DNA of 64,000 nt from Bacillus sp. ISL-18 (GTDB taxonomy: Bacteria > Bacillota > Bacilli > Bacillales > Cytobacillaceae), in contig NZ_JAGGQG010000002.1 in NCBI RefSeq assembly GCF_018613415.1, forward strand, positions 645,436 to 709,435, read 5' to 3'. The notes beneath the pieces are model-generated. The model had not been told where the DNA came from. It worked only from the letters and a program-made list of their open reading frames with translations, and searched no databases. Numbering within the stretch: position 1 is the first letter of the stretch; each line of letters opens with the position of its first letter. This document shows, piece after piece, positions 41,282 to 52,587 of the stretch. The position numbers and the translations under genes are program-made.

Positions 41282-41285
<4 letters not shown>
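38079..41285 (+). CDS. pyrAB: Carbamoyl-phosphate synthase large subunit (pyrimidine-specific)
   Basis: This 1068-residue enzyme makes carbamoyl phosphate from bicarbonate, ammonia and 2 ATP. It shows the internal duplication of the family: two ATP-grasp halves, each opening with VIGSGPIxIGQ-like or [11 protein letters not shown] motifs (about residues 12 and 550), with [13 protein letters not shown] and [12 protein letters not shown] as nucleotide-binding loops. An oligomerisation region lies between them, and a C-terminal MGS-like allosteric domain (from about 930, [14 protein letters not shown]) ends the protein. CAGGAGG precedes the ATG, eight bases inside pyrAA. Confidence 0.98.
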
Positions 41286-43677
<2,392 letters not shown>

Positions 43678-43681
<4 letters not shown>

Positions 43682-44331
43682 AAAAAATAATTGCTGAAAA
43701 ATTACTAGAAATTAATGCGGTTGCCTTGAAGCCCGAGGCACCGTTTACATGGGCGTCAGGACTTCGTTCGCCAATCTATTGTGATAATCGGCTAACTCTT
43801 TCCTACCCTGAGGTGAGGAACGCAGTTGCAGCAGGACTGCAGCAGCTGATTCAGGAACATTTTCCAGGAACTGAAGTAATTGCTGGAACCGCAACCGCTG
43901 GGATTCCTCATGCTGCATGGGTCAGCGGTCTTATGGACCTCCCGATGTGCTACGTACGATCAAAAGCAAAGGGACATGGTAAAGGGAACCAAATTGAAGG
44001 GAAAGCCGAAGCAGGCCAAAAAGTAGTCGTAGTGGAAGACCTAATCTCTACCGGCGGCAGTGTAATCACAGCGGTTAATGCCTTAAAAGAGGCTGGCTGT
44101 GACGTGCTAGGGGTCGTATCGATCTTTACATATGGCCTTGAAAAAGGGAAACAATTATTTGAGGAAGAAAATATTAAGAGTTTTTCTTTAACCGATTTTA
44201 CAACCTTAATTGAAGTAGCCATTTCAAAGGGCTATGTTAGTTCGGAAAATCAGGAAAGCCTGCTTTTATGGAGTAAAGATCCTGCTGCATGGAGTAAAAA
44301 GTTCGAAGAGGAAGAATCGGTTATAAAATAA
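43678..44331 (+). CDS. pyrE: Orotate phosphoribosyltransferase PyrE
   Basis: This 217-residue enzyme joins orotate and PRPP to give OMP. The PRPP-binding loop is [14 protein letters not shown] near residue 118. The N-terminal substrate loop [16 protein letters not shown] and the flexible loop [15 protein letters not shown] are present. It is the last gene of the pyr operon. The unrelated repeats and a terminator follow within 140 bp. In B. subtilis a sulfate assimilation operon comes next, but here rqcH does. Confidence 0.98.
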
Positions 44332-44350
44332 ATTTTTCGCTGAGTTAAGA

Positions 44351-44425
44351 AACCGCCGATAAATGACAGAAAACTGCCGATAAGTGCTGAGAAATCGCCG
44401 ATAAGTAGCAAAAAACCGCCGATAA
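44351..44425. repeat. Four AACCGCCGATAA repeats with exact 21-bp period
   Basis: AA(C/T)(C/T)GCCGATAA occurs at 44351-44362, 44372-44383, 44393-44404 and 44414-44425. Each start is exactly 21 bp from the next, while the 9-bp spacers between them differ. A 21-bp spacing puts each copy on the same face of the helix, suggesting a protein-binding array or a slipped-strand product. The minus-strand frame across it gives a YRRF-type repeat peptide that is unlikely to be translated. Confidence 0.85.
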
Positions 44426-44431
44426 ACCAAA

Positions 44432-44466
44432 ACGGGGAGCCAAATCAATATGATGGCTCCCCGCTT
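44432..44466. terminator. Bidirectional terminator between pyrE and rqcH
   Basis: The stem CGGGGAGCC / GGCTCCCCG is flanked by CTTTTA on the + strand and GTTTTGG on the - strand. It can end both the pyr transcript and the converging rqcH transcript. Confidence 0.85.
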
Positions 44467-44470
44467 TTAG

Positions 44471-46183
44471 TTATGATTTCTTCAATTTTAAAACCATTTC
44501 CTCATCCGGAGTCACATAAACCGTTTGTTGATTATCATAAATAACAAATCCCGGCTTTGCCCCATTCGGTTTTTTTACATGGCGGACTTTTGTATAGTCA
44601 ACTGGCACCGAACCGGAATTACGTGCCTTGCTATAATAGGCTGATAAATTTGCAGCTTCGAGAATCGTTTGATCAGAAGGCTCCTTGCTTCGAATTACTA
44701 CATGTGACCCGGGAATATCCTTTGTATGAAGCCAAATTTCATCCCGCGCTGCCAGTTTATTAGTTAAATAATCATTTTGTTTATTATTTTTTCCAACAAT
44801 AATTTCTGTTCCATCGGAAGCAACAAAATGATCCAGTACCGGCTTGCTATTCTGAAGTTTTTTCCCATTCCTTTTTTGGCGTTCACGAATATATCCGCCC
44901 TCAACTAGCTCTTCGCGGATTTCCTGAAGATCCTTAGGCGATGCTGCTTGCACCTGCTGAAGTAAATTATCAAAATATGCTGCTTCCTCACGTGCCTTGT
45001 CAATTTGTTCAATCACAATCGAGATCGAATTTTTAGCTTTTTGATATTTGGAAAAATACTTTTGAGCATTTTCAGATGGTGTCTTTCTAGGGTCGAGTGG
45101 AATGACAAGCATTCCGCCGTTTTCATCATAATAATTAAGAACCTCGATTTCTTTTATCCCTTTTTTGGCCGCATATAGATTGGCAGTTAACAACTCCCCG
45201 TATAGTTGAAACTCTTCTGCTTTCTCTGCTTCTTCCAATGTACGTTGGAGTTTGTCAATTTTCTTTTCGTTCTTTTCTTTTTCATTGATGATAAATCTCT
45301 CAATATCATGTCCCTGCTGCTTCACCCGGTCGCGTTCTGCCTTGCCGAAATAAAAACGGTCGAGCATTTCACTAAGGGTTGAAAAAGTTTTTACCTCTCC
45401 TTTTATATGGTCAAGCGGGAATAAATAAAATAACTCTTTTCCATTAGAAGTCATGATAGAGGGAGCAATATCCCCAGAGCTTATTTTTTTCATTAGTCTT
45501 ACAAATGTTGCTGGCACTGTTGAACGATTAGCTAATCCGCTCTCAAATATAACTTCCTTTGCCAAAAGGGGTGAAATACCTCCGAAATGTTCAACGATCT
45601 GGCGGTCCAGTTTACCGCCCATAAAATCAATCTTCTTTAATACATCCTCTTCAACCGCAGTAAACGGATTGAGTTTATGTTGTTCGGGCGGGTTAATATA
45701 AGGCTGCCCAGGAAGAATTGCTCTATGGCTGTTTACCGCAAAAGAAACGTGTTTAATACTGTCAAGAATGATATTGCGTGTCTTATCTACTAAAACGATA
45801 TTGCTATGCCGCCCCATAATTTCGACAATAAGTTGTTTATAGCTGATATCACCAATTTCATTTCTTCCTTTTATTTCAAACACAATGATCCTGTCATTGT
45901 TAACCTGATACAAATCCTCTAATATATGTCCTTCAATATGTTTTCTAAGCAGCATACAGAACATCGGCGGTTCACTAGGGTTATCGTAGGCTTCATTGGT
46001 GAATTGGACTCTAGCGTAGCTTGGGTGAGCCGATAATAATAGTTTTTGATTAACTCCGTTTGCACGGACCGTGAGAATGACCTCATTTTTATAAGGCTGA
46101 TGGACTTTGTTAATCCGTCCGCCCTTAAGGGAACGAACTAATTCATCCACCATTGCTTTTGTAAATAAACCATCAAATGACAT
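44471..46183 (-). CDS. rqcH: Rqc2 homologue RqcH (NFACT protein)
   Basis: This 570-residue NFACT protein binds stalled 50S-peptidyl-tRNA and directs addition of C-terminal alanine tails that mark the peptide for degradation. The N-terminal NFACT-N domain contains the functional D97-R98 pair (NNDRII), the position known to be essential in B. subtilis. Coiled-coil and NFACT-R domains follow, the latter with [21 protein letters not shown] and [12 protein letters not shown]. Older literature calls it a fibronectin-binding protein (YloA). The start was placed at the MSFDG codon, behind AAAGGA; an in-frame ATG lies three codons upstream. It is the only minus-strand gene here. Confidence 0.96.
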   Translation of the reverse strand: MSFDGLFTKAMVDELVRSLKGGRINKVHQPYKNEVILTVRANGVNQKLLLSAHPSYARVQFTNEAYDNPSEPPMFCMLLRKHIEGHILEDLYQVNNDRIIVFEIKGRNEIGDISYKQLIVEIMGRHSNIVLVDKTRNIILDSIKHVSFAVNSHRAILPGQPYINPPEQHKLNPFTAVEEDVLKKIDFMGGKLDRQIVEHFGGISPLLAKEVIFESGLANRSTVPATFVRLMKKISSGDIAPSIMTSNGKELFYLFPLDHIKGEVKTFSTLSEMLDRFYFGKAERDRVKQQGHDIERFIINEKEKNEKKIDKLQRTLEEAEKAEEFQLYGELLTANLYAAKKGIKEIEVLNYYDENGGMLVIPLDPRKTPSENAQKYFSKYQKAKNSISIVIEQIDKAREEAAYFDNLLQQVQAASPKDLQEIREELVEGGYIRERQKRNGKKLQNSKPVLDHFVASDGTEIIVGKNNKQNDYLTNKLAARDEIWLHTKDIPGSHVVIRSKEPSDQTILEAANLSAYYSKARNSGSVPVDYTKVRHVKKPNGAKPGFVIYDNQQTVYVTPDEEMVLKLKKS

Positions 46184-46215
46184 GGAAAACATCCTTTTCT
46201 AGAAGCTATGTTTCA

Positions 46216-46245
46216 ATTATATCCTATCTGGCTAAAATCTGTCTT
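46216..46245 (-). promoter_or_regulatory. Probable SigA promoter of rqcH
   Basis: On the minus strand AAGACA (46240-46245), an 18-bp spacer and a perfect TATAAT (46216-46221) precede rqcH by about 33 bp. Confidence 0.5.
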
Positions 46246-46346
46246 AATTTACCCATCAATCACATTTTCATCTAGCATTTTTTTGGACGACCCTGAATAA
46301 GCTTTTCTTAGAGCAAGTCTATAAAAGGGGGAAGTGAGATGGTCGG

Positions 46347-49025
46347 ATGAAATTCCATGAAATGAAGATAGATCAAGTAGAAGAGGCTCTAGAAACCGAC
46401 TTTTCTTCTGGATTATCGCAGGAAGAAGTAAAGCAAAGGGTAAAACAACACGGACTAAATGAATTAGAAGAGGGAGAAAAGCAATCGGCTTTACTCTTAT
46501 TTTTCAGCCAATTTAAAGACTTTATGGTATTAGTGCTATTAGCCGCGACGCTGATTTCAGGCTTGTTGGGTGAGTATATCGATGCGATAGCGATTATAGC
46601 CATTGTCATTATTAACGGATGTCTTGGTTTCTATCAGGAACGCCGGGCAGAAAAATCACTCCAGGCTTTAAAAGAGCTTTCGGCACCACAGGTGTCTGTA
46701 CTTCGTGGTGGCGAGTGGATCAAGATTCCTTCAAAAGAGATTGTAATTGGCGATGTAATTAAGTTTGCAAGCGGAGATCGAATTGGTGCAGATGTGCGTG
46801 TTATTGAATCGAAAAGTTTAGAAATTGAAGAATCAGCATTAACGGGTGAGTCCGTTCCTGTTGCTAAACATATTGATCCGTTAAGCAACCCAAATCCCGG
46901 CATCGGTGATATGGAAAATATCGCCTTTATGGGAACGATGATTACAAGGGGCAGTGGACTAGGTGTGGTCATTGCAACCGGTATGAAAACAGCGATGGGG
47001 CAGATTGCCGATCTACTGCAAAATGCAGAGTCGCAGGACACTCCGCTGCAGCGGCGCCTAGAGCAGCTTGGAAAAATATTAATTACTGTTGCCTTGGTAC
47101 TGACGGTCCTAGTGGTGATTGTCGGGGTAATCCAAGGACATGAATTATATGAGATGTTTTTGGCAGGTGTTTCGCTAGCGGTGGCAGCGATACCGGAAGG
47201 GCTCCCAGCGATTGTAACCGTGGCTTTATCATTGGGCGTTCAAAAAATGATCAAGAAAAATGCCATTGTCAGGAAATTGCCGGCTGTTGAAACATTAGGC
47301 TGTGCATCGGTCATTTGTTCGGACAAAACCGGAACGATGACACAAAATAAAATGACCGTTACCCATCTATGGAGCGGCGGAAATACCTGGACCGTCGACG
47401 GGGTCGGCTATCAGCCGCAGGGGAATTTTTACCGAGATGAACAAAATGTCCAGCCTAGGGATGAGAAGGCATTACAGCAAATGTTAATCTTCGGGATGTT
47501 ATGCAATCATTCAGAACTGGCCATAAAAGATGACGATTATATCCTAGACGGCGACCCAACTGAAGGAGCACTGCTTGTTAGTGCGATGAAAGCAGGGTTT
47601 GACCGTACCAAATTATTGGAAGAATTTACGATTGTTAATGAATTTCCGTTCGACTCGACGAGAAAAATGATGAGTATCCATGTAAAAGACAAACAAGGAC
47701 GCAACTTTATCGTAACCAAGGGAGCACCAGATGTCGTGTTAGGTATCTGTGAGTCGATTCTATGGGATGAGAGAACACAATACTTAAGCAGGGAATCACA
47801 AAGTAAGGTACAGGATGCGATTAATGGACTGGCCTCACAGGCACTAAGAACGATCGCGATTGCTTTTAAGCCTATCCCTGCCAATACATTAATCTTGAGC
47901 GACCATGAAGCAGAGAAACAATTAACCTTTATCGGCGTCCAAGGCATGATTGATCCGCCAAGACCTGAAGTAAAAGCGGCTGTAAAAGAATGTAAAGAGG
48001 CCGGCATTAAAACCGTGATGATTACGGGTGACCACGTCATTACCGCCAAAGCAATTGCCTCACAGCTTGGTATTTTGACTAGGAAGAGTAAGGTACTCGA
48101 AGGAAAGGCATTAGCAGAAATGTCTGTAGAAGAATTGGAAGCTGTGGTGGAGGATGTCTCGGTATTTGCAAGGGTGTCTCCGGAGCATAAATTAAAAATT
48201 GTTAAAGCCTTGCAAAACAGAGGGCATATTGTTGCCATGACAGGTGATGGAGTGAATGACGCTCCCGCCATTAAAGCCGCTGATATCGGTGTTGCCATGG
48301 GGATCACCGGCACGGATGTCGCGAAAGAAGCTTCAGCACTCGTGTTATTGGATGATAATTTTGCTACCATTAAAGCGGCTATTAAAGAAGGAAGAAATAT
48401 TTACGAAAATATCCGTAAATTTGTCCGCTACCTGCTTGCATCCAATGTCGGTGAGATATTGGTTATGCTGTTTGCCATGTTATTGGCTTTGCCGCTGCCA
48501 CTTGTCCCGATTCAGATCCTTTGGGTCAACTTAGTGACGGACGGACTGCCGGCGATGGCATTAGGACTTGATCAGCCTGAGGAAAATGTAATGAAGCGGG
48601 GTCCACGCAGTCCTAATGAGGGGGTATTCTCACGTGGTCTTGGCTGGAAAGTGGTCTCGCGCGGATTCCTAATCGGGCTAGTTACACTATTGGCGTTCAT
48701 GATTGTGTACCATAATGATCCAAGTCAACTTCCATACGCACAGACTGTTGCATTCGCAACCCTTGTTATGGCGCAGCTGATCCATGTTTTTGATTGCCGG
48801 AGCGAACGATCAGTCCTATCAAGAAATCCGTTTGGGAATCAATATCTTGTCTGGGCGGTTGTTTCATCCTTATTACTAATGCTAGTAGCTATTTACTATC
48901 CGCCATTACAGCCTATTTTTCACACACTTCCGATTGCAGGAAAAGATTGGTTGTTAATTTTAGGATTATCCGCCGTTCCAACTTTTTTATTAGCAGGATC
49001 ATTTTTGTTAAGAAAAACAAAATAA
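46347..49025 (+). CDS. yloB: P-type Ca2+-transporting ATPase YloB
   Basis: This 892-residue P2A-type ATPase is related to sarcoplasmic/secretory-pathway calcium pumps. It has the actuator motif SALTGES, the phosphorylation site CSDKTGT with D326, the nucleotide-binding KGAPD, and the hinge MTGDGVNDAPAI. The ion-site helix is AAIPEGLPAIVTV, consistent with Ca2+ selectivity. About ten membrane helices are arranged as 2+2+6. In B. subtilis the orthologue affects calcium uptake during sporulation. GGGGGAAG lies nine or more bases before the ATG. It is divergent from rqcH and closed by a terminator. Confidence 0.95.
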   Translation: MKFHEMKIDQVEEALETDFSSGLSQEEVKQRVKQHGLNELEEGEKQSALLLFFSQFKDFMVLVLLAATLISGLLGEYIDAIAIIAIVIINGCLGFYQERRAEKSLQALKELSAPQVSVLRGGEWIKIPSKEIVIGDVIKFASGDRIGADVRVIESKSLEIEESALTGESVPVAKHIDPLSNPNPGIGDMENIAFMGTMITRGSGLGVVIATGMKTAMGQIADLLQNAESQDTPLQRRLEQLGKILITVALVLTVLVVIVGVIQGHELYEMFLAGVSLAVAAIPEGLPAIVTVALSLGVQKMIKKNAIVRKLPAVETLGCASVICSDKTGTMTQNKMTVTHLWSGGNTWTVDGVGYQPQGNFYRDEQNVQPRDEKALQQMLIFGMLCNHSELAIKDDDYILDGDPTEGALLVSAMKAGFDRTKLLEEFTIVNEFPFDSTRKMMSIHVKDKQGRNFIVTKGAPDVVLGICESILWDERTQYLSRESQSKVQDAINGLASQALRTIAIAFKPIPANTLILSDHEAEKQLTFIGVQGMIDPPRPEVKAAVKECKEAGIKTVMITGDHVITAKAIASQLGILTRKSKVLEGKALAEMSVEELEAVVEDVSVFARVSPEHKLKIVKALQNRGHIVAMTGDGVNDAPAIKAADIGVAMGITGTDVAKEASALVLLDDNFATIKAAIKEGRNIYENIRKFVRYLLASNVGEILVMLFAMLLALPLPLVPIQILWVNLVTDGLPAMALGLDQPEENVMKRGPRSPNEGVFSRGLGWKVVSRGFLIGLVTLLAFMIVYHNDPSQLPYAQTVAFATLVMAQLIHVFDCRSERSVLSRNPFGNQYLVWAVVSSLLLMLVAIYYPPLQPIFHTLPIAGKDWLLILGLSAVPTFLLAGSFLLRKTK

Positions 49026-49040
49026 AGTGTGTTATAATCC

Positions 49041-49080
49041 AAAAGGTGATAGAATTCAGTTCTATTACCTTTTGTTATTT
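49041..49080 (+). terminator. Terminator after yloB
   Basis: The 14-bp stem AAAAGGTGATAGAA / TTCTATTACCTTTT (one G:U pair) with a TTCAG loop is followed by TGTTATTTT. Confidence 0.85.
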
Positions 49081-49127
49081 TAAAAAAACAAAGAGCCGAT
49101 CATTATCTAAGATTGGATGTGTACGTG

Positions 49128-50003
49128 ATGGTTATTAGTATGACAGGCTTTGGCAGAGGGAAGACAGAGTCAGGAGAATTTTTAGTGAATGTCGAAATAA
49201 AAACAGTCAATCACCGATTCTCTGAAATGAATATCCGGATGCCAAGACAACTTTTAAAAATAGAAGATAAAATGAAAAAAATATTGAGCTCTCATATTCG
49301 CCGCGGCCGAGTAGAAGTGTATGTAAGTGTTGATGGTGAAGGGATTGTCTCAAGGAAGATCCAGCCAGATTGGAAGCTGATTGAGGAATATTTTCAATTC
49401 ATTAGTGATGCGAAAGGTAAATACGGGATCGAAGGAACCATTACTCTTCAGGATTTACTTAATCGAACCGATCTTTTACATATTGAAGAAAGTGAAGCAG
49501 GCAATGAAGAAATCGAAAAACTTGTCCTTACAGCCATAGAAGAGGCTGTAATATTGTTAAAGCAAATGCGGATGGCAGAAGGAGAAGAATTAAAAAAAGA
49601 TTTACTTGCAATCACTGCCCAAATTGAAAACAATGTATCAGAGCTCCAAAAATTTGCTCCTCTTGTTGTTCAAGCTTTTAAGGAGCGCTTGACGAAAAGG
49701 ATGCAGGAGTTTGTTAATGGGCAGCTGGATGAAACGAGAATTTTAACAGAGGTAGCTGTTTTTGCTGACAAAGCAGATATCAATGAAGAAATTACACGGT
49801 TAAGAAGCCATATCCAGCAATTCTTACAAACCTTAAATGAGTGTGAGCCAATTGGCAGGAAGCTGGACTTTATTGTTCAGGAAATGAACAGAGAGGCCAA
49901 TACCATCGGTTCAAAAGCAAATGATTCAAATATTGCAAAAAAAGTCGTTGACATCAAAAGTTTACTTGAAAAGCTGAAAGAACAGGTACAGAATATCGAG
50001 TAG
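49128..50003 (+). CDS. yloC: YicC-family endoribonuclease YloC
   Basis: This 291-residue protein of the YicC/YloC family, recently recognised as endoribonucleases, starts with the invariant MVISMTGFGRG. It contains VEIKTVNHRFSEMNIRMPR, LLNRTDLLHIEE, and the C-terminal ERLTKRMQE and GRKLDFIVQEMNREANTIGSKAND motifs. The ATG at 49128 is preceded by the weak site GGATGTG; the frame is open five codons upstream. It begins the yloC-remA-gmk-rpoZ group, the same order as in B. subtilis. Confidence 0.95.
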   Translation: MVISMTGFGRGKTESGEFLVNVEIKTVNHRFSEMNIRMPRQLLKIEDKMKKILSSHIRRGRVEVYVSVDGEGIVSRKIQPDWKLIEEYFQFISDAKGKYGIEGTITLQDLLNRTDLLHIEESEAGNEEIEKLVLTAIEEAVILLKQMRMAEGEELKKDLLAITAQIENNVSELQKFAPLVVQAFKERLTKRMQEFVNGQLDETRILTEVAVFADKADINEEITRLRSHIQQFLQTLNECEPIGRKLDFIVQEMNREANTIGSKANDSNIAKKVVDIKSLLEKLKEQVQNIE

Positions 50004-50064
50004 GATTTGTTTAGAAACTGTTTAACACGGTCAAAATATATTATTAATGATTGGATGAGTAACC

Positions 50065-50328
50065 ATGTCAATTAAATTAATCAATATTGGATTTGGAAAT
50101 ATTGTATCTGCCAATCGCATTATTTCCATTGTCAGCCCGGAATCTGCGCCAATTAAACGAATCATTCAAGATGCCAGGGATCGGGGTTCGCTGATTGACG
50201 CTACTTATGGCAGACGGACACGTGCTGTAATTGTAATGGATAGTGACCATGTCATTCTTTCAGCTGTACAGCCGGAGACGGTTGCCAATCGCTTAACTGA
50301 CCGTGATGATATTATTGATGAAGGGTAG
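50065..50328 (+). CDS. remA: Extracellular matrix regulator RemA
   Basis: This 87-residue DNA-binding regulator forms ring-shaped oligomers and activates matrix and osmoprotection genes in B. subtilis. The sequence is strongly conserved: [46 protein letters not shown] and [15 protein letters not shown]. Its position immediately upstream of gmk is typical across Firmicutes, including non-biofilm species, so its primary role may be broader. GGATGAG lies upstream of the ATG. Confidence 0.96.
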   Translation: MSIKLINIGFGNIVSANRIISIVSPESAPIKRIIQDARDRGSLIDATYGRRTRAVIVMDSDHVILSAVQPETVANRLTDRDDIIDEG

Positions 50329-50955
<627 letters not shown>

Positions 50956-50956
50956 T

Positions 50957-51175
50957 ATGTTATATCCGTCTATTGACTCATTATTAGAAAAAATTGATTC
51001 AAAATATTCACTTGTTTCTGTTGCTGCAAAGCGCGCCCGCGTGATGTCGCAGGTAAAAGATGAAAGACTTCCTAAATATGTTTCTTATAAATATGTGGGA
51101 AAAGCATTAGAGGAAATTTATAGTGGTGAACTAACATATCGAGTTTCAAAAAAGGCAGAAACATCTGCTGAGTAA
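50957..51175 (+). CDS. rpoZ: RNA polymerase omega subunit
   Basis: This 72-residue subunit helps assemble RNA polymerase. The sequence [28 protein letters not shown] and [14 protein letters not shown] match the omega signature. The ATG at 50957 follows GGAGG inside the end of gmk; a TTG three codons earlier is in frame but less likely. A probable terminator follows, so it ends the yloC-rpoZ unit. Confidence 0.96.
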   Translation: MLYPSIDSLLEKIDSKYSLVSVAAKRARVMSQVKDERLPKYVSYKYVGKALEEIYSGELTYRVSKKAETSAE

Positions 51176-51210
51176 TGACCCAGCCCACAGGCACAATATA
51201 TAAATGAAAC

Positions 51211-51254
51211 AAGGTCTGACAAAAGGGAGATTCGCCTGTATGTCAGCCTTTTTA
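51211..51254 (+). terminator. Terminator after rpoZ
   Basis: AAGGTCTGACA pairs with TGTCAGCCTT (one bulged T) and is followed by TTTATTTTG. The remaining 110 bp before coaBC are AT-rich without a clear element. Confidence 0.65.
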
Positions 51255-51363
51255 TTTTGCTTTAAGTGAATCGCGTGAATTTCATAAGGTAATAGATGAA
51301 AAAAAAGATTTTTTCTAGCATAATAAAACTAAAAAGTAATGGACTAGAGTGGGGGCTTAAACA

Positions 51364-52587
51364 ATGAGTAAGGAACGCAACATCCTATTGTGTGTGACAG
51401 GAGGGATCGCTGTTTATAAAGCTGCAGCACTAACAAGTAAGCTTGTGCAAGCAGGTTTTAACGTAAAGGTCATCTTAAGTGAATCGGCAGAAAAATTTGT
51501 TACCTCCTTAACCTTTCAGGCCTTATCCCGCAATGATGTATATACGGACACCTTTGATGAGAAGAATTCACAAGTGATTGCTCATATTGATTTGGCAGAT
51601 TGGGCCGATTTAATTCTTGTTGCTCCAGCTACTGCTAATACAATTGGCAAATTAGCAAATGGAATCGCAGATAATATGATTACCACTACATTGCTTGCGG
51701 CAACTTCACCTGTGTGGATTGCCCCTGCCATGAATGTACATATGTATGACCATCCAGCTGTAAAAAGAAATCTTGAGGTATTGACCCAGTTTGGCTGTCA
51801 ATTTATTGAACCTAGCGAAGGATACCTTGCCTGTGGCTATGTAGGAAAAGGGCGCCTCGAGGAGCCGGAAAAAATAGTGTTATTAATTCAAAACCACTTT
51901 AATCGACAAAGACAAGAAAAGTTAAAGGGGAAGACAGTCATGATCACGGCCGGACCAACGCGAGAAAAAATCGATCCAGTTCGATTTATTTCCAATCATT
52001 CATCAGGAAAGATGGGGTACGCCTTGGCAGAAGAGTCTGCTAAACAAGGAGCGCGCGTGATTTTGGTTTCTGGTCCTGTCTCACTTTCCGCTCCACAGGG
52101 GGTAGAACTCGTAAAGGTTGAGAGTGCAGAGGAGATGTACCACGAGGTCTTGAAGCACTATGATGAAGCCGATGTGGTCATCAAGACTGCGGCGGTTGCA
52201 GATTACCGCCCGAAAGTGACTTTTGACCATAAGGTGAAAAAGCAGACAGGCGATACTACCATTGAGTTAGAAAGAACAAGTGATATTCTTTTTGAACTAG
52301 GAAAGCGAAAAGTCAATCAACTTCTGATTGGCTTTGCAGCAGAGACCGATCATTTAGAAGAATATGCGAAAACTAAATTAAGCAAAAAAAATGCTGATAT
52401 GATTGTCGCCAATAATGTAAAAGAAGAAGGAGCGGGCTTTGGCACCGACACAAACATTGTCACTCTGTTTAAGCGCTCAGGAGAGATCATTCGTTTACCG
52501 CTGCTGTCAAAGAACGAAGTGGCCGTAAAAATTATTGAAGAAATCACTTCACTTTTGAAGGATATGGATGAAAATGGAAATAGCTAG
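51364..52587 (+). CDS. coaBC: Bifunctional phosphopantothenoylcysteine decarboxylase / synthetase CoaBC
   Basis: This 407-residue fused enzyme performs two coenzyme A steps: ligation of cysteine to phosphopantothenate and decarboxylation of the product. The N-terminal FMN flavoprotein domain (about 1-185) shows CVTGGIAVYKA, PATANTIGKLANGIADN, PAMNVHMY, and the catalytic-loop PSEGYLACGYVGKGR. The C-terminal CoaB domain (from about 188) has MITAGPTREKIDPVRFISNHSSGKMG and KKQTGDTTIELERTSDIL. It overlaps priA by 20 bp. Confidence 0.98.
   Translation: MSKERNILLCVTGGIAVYKAAALTSKLVQAGFNVKVILSESAEKFVTSLTFQALSRNDVYTDTFDEKNSQVIAHIDLADWADLILVAPATANTIGKLANGIADNMITTTLLAATSPVWIAPAMNVHMYDHPAVKRNLEVLTQFGCQFIEPSEGYLACGYVGKGRLEEPEKIVLLIQNHFNRQRQEKLKGKTVMITAGPTREKIDPVRFISNHSSGKMGYALAEESAKQGARVILVSGPVSLSAPQGVELVKVESAEEMYHEVLKHYDEADVVIKTAAVADYRPKVTFDHKVKKQTGDTTIELERTSDILFELGKRKVNQLLIGFAAETDHLEEYAKTKLSKKNADMIVANNVKEEGAGFGTDTNIVTLFKRSGEIIRLPLLSKNEVAVKIIEEITSLLKDMDENGNS

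Noticed and set aside
44351..44425. CRISPR array
   Set aside because: Repeat units of 12 bp with 9-bp spacers are far too short, and no cas genes are nearby.
44266..44448. Minus-strand frame coding a YRRF-repeat peptide
   Set aside because: It is created by the 21-bp repeats and the end of pyrE; there is no ribosome binding site, and it lies downstream of the rqcH terminator.
47537..48370. Minus-strand open frame (277 codons) opposite the Ca-ATPase gene
   Set aside because: Antisense shadow of yloB with low-complexity composition and no family motif.
49030..49038. Extended -10 (TGTTATAAT) after yloB as a yloC promoter
   Set aside because: A transcript from here would begin inside the yloB terminator hairpin, and no -35 is present at proper spacing.
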